Below are positions 1 to 4,856 of a DNA stretch of 7,425 nt, piece by piece. Origin of the DNA: Candidatus Bathyarchaeota archaeon (GTDB taxonomy: Archaea > Thermoproteota > Bathyarchaeia > Bathyarchaeales > DTEX01); assembly GCA_021162225.1 (NCBI GenBank), contig JAGGZB010000053.1, forward strand, positions 1 through 7,425, given 5' to 3'. Position numbers and translations under genes: made by a program. Every line of letters begins with the position of its first letter. Position 1 is the first letter of the stretch. The notes under the pieces were generated by a model. That model was not told where the DNA came from, ran no database searches, and was given only the letters and a program-made list of their open reading frames with translations.

Positions 1-250
1 CTCTAGGCGTCGCTCCAGTTAGCCTATTAACAAGCGCTGCATCATCAAGTTTTTCAAAGATGTTTCTAGCGGCTCCCGGAGGCACGTACCCACTAAATCT
101 TCCACCTCCAAACGATCCAAAAGCCCATGAAGGTACTTCAACCTCAAACTTCTCTATCTTTTTTCTAACCTCATCTATATCGATGCCTTTCTTATCTAGC
201 TCTTTTCTGAGAATCTCGTATCTTTCGGATATGCTAGATGAATAGGTCAT
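1..250 (-). CDS. L-rhamnose isomerase-type sugar isomerase, N-terminal part (runs off left edge)
   Basis: The minus strand is open from an ATG at 250-248 to the window edge, giving 83 codons without a stop. The protein starts MTYSSSISERYEILRKELDK. Residues 31-83 contain KIEKFEVEVPSWAFG (31-45), a glycine-rich GGGRF (48-52), and EKLDDAALVNRLTGATP (66-82). This order matches the N-terminus of the Pseudomonas stutzeri-type L-rhamnose isomerases as I remember them (KVEKF..VPSW..G..G.RF....G.PR.IF.KLDD...I..LT.ATP). These are xylose-isomerase-like TIM barrels that need divalent metal and convert L-rhamnose to L-rhamnulose, often accepting other aldoses. The metal ligands lie beyond the window, so activity cannot be judged. 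The start is supported by a GGGTGAT ribosome site four bases upstream. The gene diverges from the class II aldolase, which suggests a shared sugar pathway. The family is fairly sure; the substrate is not. Confidence 0.78.
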   Translation of the reverse strand, partial: MTYSSSISERYEILRKELDKKGIDIDEVRKKIEKFEVEVPSWAFGSFGGGRFSGYVPPGAARNIFEKLDDAALVNRLTGATPR

Positions 251-254
251 ATAC

Positions 255-261
255 ATCACCC
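255..261 (-). promoter_or_regulatory. Ribosome binding site of the sugar isomerase gene
   Basis: On the minus strand GGGTGAT lies four bases before the ATG at 250-248. It matches the archaeal anti-Shine-Dalgarno complement (GGAGGTGATC) well and fixes the start of this partial gene. Confidence 0.6.
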
Positions 262-285
262 TTCAAAGCTATTACTCTTCAGATA

Positions 286-298
286 CTCTTTTTATCAC
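286..298. promoter_or_regulatory. Candidate divergent promoter between isomerase and aldolase genes
   Basis: The 122-base gap between the two divergent starts holds an A/T-rich element. It reads CTCTTTTTATCAC on the plus strand and GTGATAAAAAGAG on the minus strand. On the minus strand it would act as a TATA box about 40 bases before the isomerase ATG, giving a short leader that carries the GGGTGAT site. On the plus strand it would give a leader of roughly 50 bases before the aldolase. Next to it is a short direct repeat, AAAGATAAAGATAAG (303-317), which could be part of an operator. This is inferred from position and composition only. Confidence 0.3.
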
Positions 299-372
299 TA
301 TCAAAGATAAAGATAAGTGACAACCGTTTGGTACATCAGCATTTAGAAGCGGCCGAAAAGGAGATTGAATGA

Positions 373-1026
373 ATGCTTGATGAAGAAGAGAGGCTGAGAA
401 AGGAAATAGTTGAGGTCTCCAGAAGACTTTATGAGAAGGGCTTCATGGCGGGTACTGGGGGAAATGTAAGTGCTAAACTACCTAATTCCCGATCTATATT
501 AACTACTCCAAGCGGGGTATGCAAAGGATATCTTAAGCCGTCAGATATAGTGAAGGTTGATTTCGAAGGAAAAGTTATCGAGGGAAGACTGAAGCCAACT
601 TCTGAGACGCCTATGCATACATTAATCTATAAGACTAGACCCGACGTCAATGCCATTATCCATGCCCATCCCCCGTTCTGTACTGGCTTCGCATGTGCAG
701 GAATGCCAATAGACTCGTCGGTTTTTCCAGGAGCCATAGTTATTGTTGGAGAGATAGCCCTAGTCGAATATGCCACTCCGGGAACAGAAGATTTGGCGAT
801 GAAGGTCTCTGAAGCCGCAAAGACACATGACGCCCTGCTTCTTCAGAATCATGGAACAGTAACCTTGGGAGCCAGCCTCGAGGAGGCCTACTTAAAAACT
901 GAGGTCCTAGAGGAGACAGCGCAGATTCTACTAATATCAAGCCTCCTAGGAGGCTTTAAGCCTCTTCCGGAGACAGAAGTGAAGAAGATAAGGCTGATGA
1001 CTACTAAAAATGAGCAGAATACATAA
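373..1026 (+). CDS. Class II (zinc-dependent) aldolase, fuculose/rhamnulose-phosphate aldolase-like
   Basis: This 217-residue protein has the usual length of the class II aldolase/adducin family (E. coli FucA is about 215). Landmarks in order: GTGGNVSAKL (27-36), phosphate-binding TPSG (45-48), the acidic catalytic position E78 in TSETPMH (76-82), metal ligands H97 and H99 in HAHP (97-100), and the third metal histidine H160 in QNHG (158-161). All catalytic and zinc positions of FucA-type enzymes are therefore present. The family cleaves ketose 1-phosphates to dihydroxyacetone phosphate and an aldehyde in the cytoplasm. An AAGGAG ribosome site at 358-363 sits nine bases before the ATG; an ATG four bases earlier is out of frame and closes after three codons. 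The divergent L-rhamnose isomerase-type gene favours a deoxysugar substrate such as rhamnulose or fuculose 1-phosphate. Alternatives include 5-deoxypentose-phosphate aldolase or a pentose-phosphate epimerase. The family is secure; the substrate is inferred. Confidence 0.9.
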   Translation: MLDEEERLRKEIVEVSRRLYEKGFMAGTGGNVSAKLPNSRSILTTPSGVCKGYLKPSDIVKVDFEGKVIEGRLKPTSETPMHTLIYKTRPDVNAIIHAHPPFCTGFACAGMPIDSSVFPGAIVIVGEIALVEYATPGTEDLAMKVSEAAKTHDALLLQNHGTVTLGASLEEAYLKTEVLEETAQILLISSLLGGFKPLPETEVKKIRLMTTKNEQNT

Positions 1027-1161
1027 TAGCATCTCTACAGAATCAGCGTTTCTACCGGTTCACCGCGATAAAAATGAGCGTTATTTCGGCTTAAGGTTGC
1101 TGAGTTCAAGACCTAAAAAGATAATCCTCTAGGCATTAAATCGTGGGTTAAGCATCCAAAA

Positions 1162-1170
1162 TTTAAAATA
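1162..1170 (+). promoter_or_regulatory. TATA-like box before the VTT membrane protein gene
   Basis: TTTAAAATA, preceded by CCAAAA that could serve as the transcription factor B element, lies about 50 bases before the ATG at 1218. This predicts a transcript start near 1190 and a leader of about 28 bases, which contains the GAGGAG ribosome site at 1208-1213. The rest of the 191-base gap (1027-1217) shows no tRNA, hairpin terminator or credible small gene. Confidence 0.5.
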
Positions 1171-1217
1171 TTACGTGACCGTGAAGGTGTCTAAAGCTCT
1201 GACCAAAGAGGAGAAGA

Positions 1218-1832
1218 ATGTTGCTCGTCGAGGAGCTGACAGAGTTTCTAAGCGCCATCACTAGAAGATATGGAATCCTCGGATTTCTCTTATCTATGAT
1301 TCTGCAGGCCATTATCGCTCCGATACCGGGAGAAGCCCTAATGGTGATTGGAGGCGCAGTTTTCGGCTCCCTGTCCACAATAGTTATAGGAGAGATTGGC
1401 GGATGCATAGGGGCGCTCGCCTGTTTCTTAATAGCAAGAAAGGGCGGAAGAACACTAGTTATTAAGATGATTGGTAGAAAAGGATTAGAATTTGCAGATA
1501 ACTGGTTTAAAAGGCATGGTTTCTACGCGGTTCTGCTTGCTAGGCTTATCCCATTCATTCCGATCGACGCCATATCTTACGGAGCTGGATTGACGGCTAT
1601 GAATCTAAAAAGTTTCTTCGTGGCAACAGCTATAGGTATGCTTCCAAGAGTGATCTTCTACTCATATATAGGAGAGTTCGCTGCAAATAATGTCATTGTT
1701 GAAATAGAAAAGATCTACATAGATTCGTTACTCGCCTTAACATTAATAGTGATAGTCGCTTCAACTCTTATCTACATACTAAAGATGTGCAGAAGGAGGG
1801 AACGGCTAGAAAATACTGATGATCCGGATTAG
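1218..1832 (+). CDS. DedA / TVP38-TMEM64 (VTT domain) family membrane protein
   Basis: This 204-residue protein has the layout of the VTT/DedA superfamily, whose characterised members are linked to lipid flipping across membranes or to envelope homeostasis. Hydrophobic segments lie at roughly 18-35, 40-75 (with a re-entrant character), 102-125, 132-150 and 168-189. Family signatures are PIPGE (35-39), GAVFG (46-50), GEIGGCIGA (58-66) and RLIPFIP (109-115) followed by YGAG (121-124), close to the conserved R-x-x-P-x-x-P region of the fold. The C-terminus (191-204) is charged and probably cytoplasmic. GAGGAG at 1208-1213 sits four bases before the ATG, and an in-frame TGA at 1200-1202 rules out an earlier start. 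It has its own TATA-like box, so it need not be cotranscribed with the aldolase. The transported molecule cannot be told from sequence. Confidence 0.85.
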   Translation: MLLVEELTEFLSAITRRYGILGFLLSMILQAIIAPIPGEALMVIGGAVFGSLSTIVIGEIGGCIGALACFLIARKGGRTLVIKMIGRKGLEFADNWFKRHGFYAVLLARLIPFIPIDAISYGAGLTAMNLKSFFVATAIGMLPRVIFYSYIGEFAANNVIVEIEKIYIDSLLALTLIVIVASTLIYILKMCRRRERLENTDDPD

Positions 1833-1875
1833 GCGCCTCCATCATCAAAGCCTATCAACAAAGGAAAAATAAGGA

Positions 1876-1884
1876 AGTTTAAGA
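1876..1884 (+). promoter_or_regulatory. Possible TATA-like box before the THUMP-SPOUT gene
   Basis: AGTTTAAGA within an A-rich stretch (AAAAATAAGG begins at 1865) precedes the start at 1935 by about 55 bases. The 102-base gap to the previous gene could equally be read through, so a separate promoter is only a possibility. Confidence 0.25.
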
Positions 1885-1934
1885 CTGAAGCTTTTGAGAT
1901 ATGGCGGAGAAGACTCTTTACGGCGAGGTCGAAA

Positions 1935-3020
1935 ATGAATCAGAGAATAGACATAATCGTCAAGACGCTCATAGGATTAGAAAGAATAGCTGCTTCCAGA
2001 ATCGAGGAGATGGGCATAGAATGCAGAGTTAATCCTAAACCATTTGGTCATCCCGGGGTTGTCACGGTTGAGCTGGTCTCAGAAGACAGAAAGCACGAAC
2101 TGGCTGAAAAGATTCGAGAGGAGATACCGGAGGCTGAGCGGGTTCTCGTAGTCGAGAGATGCGTAAAGGCTGATCTTGAAGCCATAGCCGAAGCTGCCGT
2201 AGAGATTTCAAATAAGTTCCTAAGCGAAGATACAAGCTTCGCCGTTAAAACCGTTCGGCGAGGGACACATTCATTCACGAGCGTAGATGTAAACTGCAGA
2301 GTCGGCTCAGCCATAGTAAAGGCGTTGGGAGCCCCGGTGAACCTCGAATACCCCGACGTGTTATTCTGGGTTGAAATATTCAATGGCGTCGCCGCACTGG
2401 GAGTTATGGATGGAAAGGATGTTTGGAGAAAGGCTAAGCCCGGAAAATATGAGGTGAGAGAATTCTTTTCAAAAGTAGCAGTTGTGCAGATGCCATATTT
2501 CGGTCCGAGGGATTCAGTAAAGGCTATGAGCTCAAGAATAGGCAGAGCGGTTCAAATGTTCGAGGTAAATGAGCTCGTAATAGCAACCACCGGTCCCTCA
2601 GACGCAAGGCAGCTCGAATGGTTCATACACGGAGTGTTTGAGGGAATAGAATCCCGATATCAAATTCAGAAGAGAACATATGCGCATAAGCCTCACAGAG
2701 TCCACGTAACAGTTCAGGACATCTATCAGCTCGTCAGAGATAGAAGGAATGAGCCAAAGATAGTGTTTGAGCCGGAAGGGGAAGCTTTCCCGAAAGTGGC
2801 TGGTGACATAGCCAAACTTTTTCTTTCAGATGCAAAAAGAATAAATATGTTCTTTGGGTCTAGGGAAGGAATTCCCAAGGGCATATTCAGATTCGCGGAC
2901 TTCATTGTAGACTTGTGTCCCGGCGTCACACTCTCAACGGAGTATGCGGCTTCATCAGCCCTCATCGGACTGGCATTCGCCCTAGAAGATCATCTGGCTA
3001 GACTCGGCAAGAAACCTTAA
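1935..3020 (+). CDS. THUMP-SPOUT RNA methyltransferase-type protein (AF2226-like)
   Basis: This 361-residue protein has two parts. The N-terminal third (about 1-160) carries a THUMP-type RNA-binding region. It includes SFAVKTVRRGTHSFTSVDVN (101-120), then VGSAIVKALGAPVNLEYPD (123-141) and a strand ending GVAALGV (151-157). THUMP domains deliver tRNA-modifying enzymes to their substrate. The C-terminal part (about 178-355) resembles the SPOUT methylase fold: a first strand at VAVVQMPYFG (181-190), a loop FFGSREGIPKG (306-316), and the probable knot with cofactor site FIVDLCPGVTLSTEYAAS (323-340). This matches the archaeal group described as AF2226-like SPOUT methylase fused to THUMP. The predicted role is S-adenosylmethionine-dependent methylation of tRNA or rRNA; the modified nucleotide is unknown. 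A GAGGT ribosome site at 1925-1929 supports the start. An ATG at 1901 is in another frame. The stop overlaps the convergent exporter's stop. Confidence 0.8.
   Translation: MNQRIDIIVKTLIGLERIAASRIEEMGIECRVNPKPFGHPGVVTVELVSEDRKHELAEKIREEIPEAERVLVVERCVKADLEAIAEAAVEISNKFLSEDTSFAVKTVRRGTHSFTSVDVNCRVGSAIVKALGAPVNLEYPDVLFWVEIFNGVAALGVMDGKDVWRKAKPGKYEVREFFSKVAVVQMPYFGPRDSVKAMSSRIGRAVQMFEVNELVIATTGPSDARQLEWFIHGVFEGIESRYQIQKRTYAHKPHRVHVTVQDIYQLVRDRRNEPKIVFEPEGEAFPKVAGDIAKLFLSDAKRINMFFGSREGIPKGIFRFADFIVDLCPGVTLSTEYAASSALIGLAFALEDHLARLGKKP
3017..3020. other. Shared palindromic stop (TTAA) of two convergent genes
   Basis: TAA at 3018-3020 ends the THUMP-SPOUT gene on the plus strand. TTA at 3017-3019 is the TAA stop of the exporter gene on the minus strand. 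The four-base palindrome TTAA therefore closes both reading frames and leaves no intergenic terminator space. Confidence 0.9.
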
Positions 3021-3841
3021 GGCATGGCGTATGTAAACTTTAAGATCATCCTCACGCCCGTCACGAGCAGAACTATCCCGAATATTCTTCTAAGCTTTTC
3101 GGCGGGGACCTTAGCTGCGTAATGAGCTCCAAGCTGGGCCCCAAAGATTATGCCCGACGCCATTAAAATGGCGTAATCAAAGCGTACGTGTCTCAGCCAT
3201 ATATTTGTAAGCGTTCCAGCTATTGATGTGAAAACCATCACATACATGGTGGTGGCGACCGATACGTGTATTGGGACTCCAATTCCTAAGTTCATCGCCG
3301 GAACGAGTATGGCACCGCCTCCAATGCCAAGTAATCCCGAAAAGAAGCCAGATGCGAAGCCTATCATCGGAGCTAACTTAAGATTCCATGGGTAAATGAA
3401 GACCTTACCATAACTGTCTACGAGCCTACGAGTCCCTCCTTTCATAACTGGCTTTCCAATGTTCCTCTTCCGGCTTCTCTTCTCAAAGACCATTCTTATA
3501 GCAACTATCAGGAGGAAGAGGGCGAATATAATCCCCAATAACTGGGTCTCGATCAATGATTTAAGGTATGACCCTAGAAATGCGCCGGGAATTGTTGTTG
3601 AAGCTAACGCTAAGCCAAGTGAGTAATCTATCCGCTTTTGTTTCATATATCTGAGAGTTGAAGATGTTGACGTGAAGACTATCGTTGCCAAGCTCGTTCC
3701 AGAGGCTATGGCTGGGTTCAGAGCATACCACGGAAGTAATACAAGCGCCGGAACCATAAAGACTCCTCCACCTATCCCTATCATTGCCGCGATTATCCCT
3801 ACAAAGAATGCCATTAGGGGAAGCAGAATTAGGCTCCACAT
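3017..3841 (-). CDS. Sulfite exporter TauE/SafE family membrane protein (copy 1)
   Basis: This 274-residue, strongly hydrophobic protein has the internal twofold repeat of the TauE/SafE (DUF81) family. The first half carries IGIGGGVFMVPAL (21-33) and the second half LLGIGGGAILVPAM (170-183), each at the end of a membrane helix, with GAQLGA (234-239) later in the second half. The two halves are joined by a basic loop (about 120-155, KRSRKRNIGK at 121-130). Roughly eight membrane helices are expected. Characterised members export sulfite, sulfoacetate or other sulfur-containing or organic anions, but substrates vary and cannot be read from sequence. The ATG at 3841-3839 follows a GGAG at 3854-3851 at nine bases, and a TATA-like box lies about 50 bases upstream. 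It diverges from a second member of the same family. Confidence 0.9.
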   Translation of the reverse strand: MWSLILLPLMAFFVGIIAAMIGIGGGVFMVPALVLLPWYALNPAIASGTSLATIVFTSTSSTLRYMKQKRIDYSLGLALASTTIPGAFLGSYLKSLIETQLLGIIFALFLLIVAIRMVFEKRSRKRNIGKPVMKGGTRRLVDSYGKVFIYPWNLKLAPMIGFASGFFSGLLGIGGGAILVPAMNLGIGVPIHVSVATTMYVMVFTSIAGTLTNIWLRHVRFDYAILMASGIIFGAQLGAHYAAKVPAEKLRRIFGIVLLVTGVRMILKFTYAMP

Positions 3842-3890
3842 CGAATTATACTCCGGGCAAGCTGAGGTTAAAATTACTAGTGGCTGTTCT

Positions 3891-3900
3891 CTATTTAACT
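3891..3900 (-). promoter_or_regulatory. TATA-like box for TauE/SafE copy 1
   Basis: On the minus strand, GAAAAGTTAAATAG reads as a B-recognition-like GAAAA followed by TTAAATAG. It lies about 50 bases before the ATG at 3841, predicting a transcript start near 3868 and a leader of about 27 bases that includes the GGAG site. Confidence 0.5.
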
Positions 3901-3956
3901 TTTCAGCGCAATGAGCCCCTTACATTTACGGAGAAACATCATCTGAAGAAGAACAC

Positions 3957-3963
3957 TTTTATT
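3957..3963 (+). promoter_or_regulatory. TATA-like box placed for a leaderless start of TauE/SafE copy 2
   Basis: TTTTATT is centred 27 bases before the ATG at 3987, the usual distance from an archaeal TATA box to the transcript start. No Shine-Dalgarno-like sequence lies between (CTACTATCTTT precedes the ATG). The simplest reading is that the transcript starts at or next to the ATG. Confidence 0.45.
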
Positions 3964-3986
3964 CTCCTTGCCCGCCTACTATCTTT

Positions 3987-4766
3987 ATGCTTAATGAAAT
4001 ACTTGTCCTCTTAATTATTTTAGCCGCGGGTTCTTTAGGCTCAATGCTTGGAGTTGGAGGAGGCTTCATCATTGTACCGGCACTCGTTTTGCTCCTAGGT
4101 TTTTCCATGCATGAAGCCGTAAGCGTCAGTCTAGCCTCTATAAGCGGAATAGCTCTCTCATCATTCTTAACATACGCATGGAATAAGAAAGTGGACTACA
4201 AATTGGGCGTATTGCTTGAATCATTTACGTTTCTAGGGGCATTAATTGGATCAACTATAGCAACGATGTTAAGCTGCAGCCTTCTTGAAGTACTCTTCGG
4301 CCTTACATTAATCTATGTTTCTTTTATGATGTACAAGAAACCGATTGAACAAAAAGAGAGCGACGGGTCAAAGTTATTTAAGACAAGAGATGCTACTCCG
4401 CTCTTTGCTTACGTATCTTCCTTTCTAGCCGGCGTCATAGCGAGTATGACTGGAATCGGAGGCGGCGTCTTGAAAGTCCCGATAATGACGCTTGTTCTCG
4501 GCGTTCCAATTAAGATAGCAATAGGAACCAGCGAATTTATGATAGTCATAACTTCACTCACGGCGGCTGTAAATTATCAAATTCAAGGCGTAGGCACAGT
4601 TAGCTATAAAATATTCGGCGTTGCAGGAGGCTTTATCGGCGGTCAGCTTGGAAGCAGAATAGGCTTGAGAACAAGAAGTTCCCTATTAAAAATCTTCTTT
4701 GCAGCTTTGCTTCTCTGCTTCTCCATACTGATGATAATTAAGGGTTTGATTGGCTTTCCATCCTAA
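3987..4766 (+). CDS. Sulfite exporter TauE/SafE family membrane protein (copy 2)
   Basis: This second TauE/SafE family member has 259 residues. The paired signatures are LGVGGGFIIVPAL (21-33) and GIGGGVLKVP (156-165), with GGQLGS (218-223) near the end. About eight membrane helices are expected, again in two halves joined by a charged loop (117-135). The first signature sits at the same residue number (21-33) as in copy 1, but most other positions differ, so this is an old paralogue rather than a recent duplication. Copy 2 lacks the basic central loop of copy 1 (compare KPIEQKESDG at 118-127) and has an acidic residue before its second conserved block (TSEF, 181-184). Transport of sulfite or another small anion is the family's role; the substrate is unknown. 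The ATG has no ribosome site and a TATA-like box 27 bases upstream, which suggests a leaderless message. Confidence 0.9.
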   Translation: MLNEILVLLIILAAGSLGSMLGVGGGFIIVPALVLLLGFSMHEAVSVSLASISGIALSSFLTYAWNKKVDYKLGVLLESFTFLGALIGSTIATMLSCSLLEVLFGLTLIYVSFMMYKKPIEQKESDGSKLFKTRDATPLFAYVSSFLAGVIASMTGIGGGVLKVPIMTLVLGVPIKIAIGTSEFMIVITSLTAAVNYQIQGVGTVSYKIFGVAGGFIGGQLGSRIGLRTRSSLLKIFFAALLLCFSILMIIKGLIGFPS

Positions 4767-4800
4767 AATGGGCGGAATGAAAATATTGAAATCTTCAGAT

Positions 4801-4827
4801 GCCATAATAATCATAATTATACATGGC
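4801..4827. repeat. Small A/T-rich inverted repeat before the polymerase gene
   Basis: GCCAT at 4801-4805 and ATGGC at 4823-4827 are a perfect five-base inverted pair flanking A/T-rich DNA. That DNA contains a further ATAAT/ATTAT pair (4804-4808 and 4816-4820). The inner and outer arms are not on the same axis, so this is not one clean palindrome. Its place just before the polymerase promoter makes an operator conceivable, no more. Confidence 0.25.
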
Positions 4828-4833
4828 TAAATA
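4826..4833 (+). promoter_or_regulatory. TATA-like box before the DNA polymerase gene
   Basis: GCTAAATA is centred about 27 bases before the TTG start at 4857 and resembles the TTAAATAG box of the minus-strand exporter gene. It suggests a leaderless or very short-leader transcript. AATTATAC at 4815-4822 is an alternative box. Confidence 0.4.
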
Positions 4834-4856
4834 GACATCCAAGAGTTGACTTAAAG

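Noticed and set aside
60..245. Plus-strand open frame of 61 codons
   Set aside because: It is the complement of the sugar isomerase N-terminus, which has family motifs and a ribosome site; the plus-strand product is serine/proline-rich with no recognisable pattern.
1027..1217. Possible tRNA or small RNA in the gap after the aldolase (GGTTCACCGCG and GAGTTCAAGACC look a little like T-arms)
   Set aside because: No matching acceptor, D or anticodon stems can be folded around either site, and box C/D motifs do not occur as a pair.
1901..1934. ATG at 1901 as a start for the THUMP-SPOUT protein
   Set aside because: It is out of frame with 1935. The GAGGT site at 1925-1929 and the typical family N-terminus support 1935. 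The 13-base match of ATGGCGGAGAAGA here and at 6964-6976 appears to be coincidence.
2048..2965. Minus-strand open frames inside the THUMP-SPOUT gene (2048-2383 and 2726-2965)
   Set aside because: They lie wholly within a gene with clear domain content on the other strand, and have serine/threonine-rich, pattern-free products typical of shadow frames.
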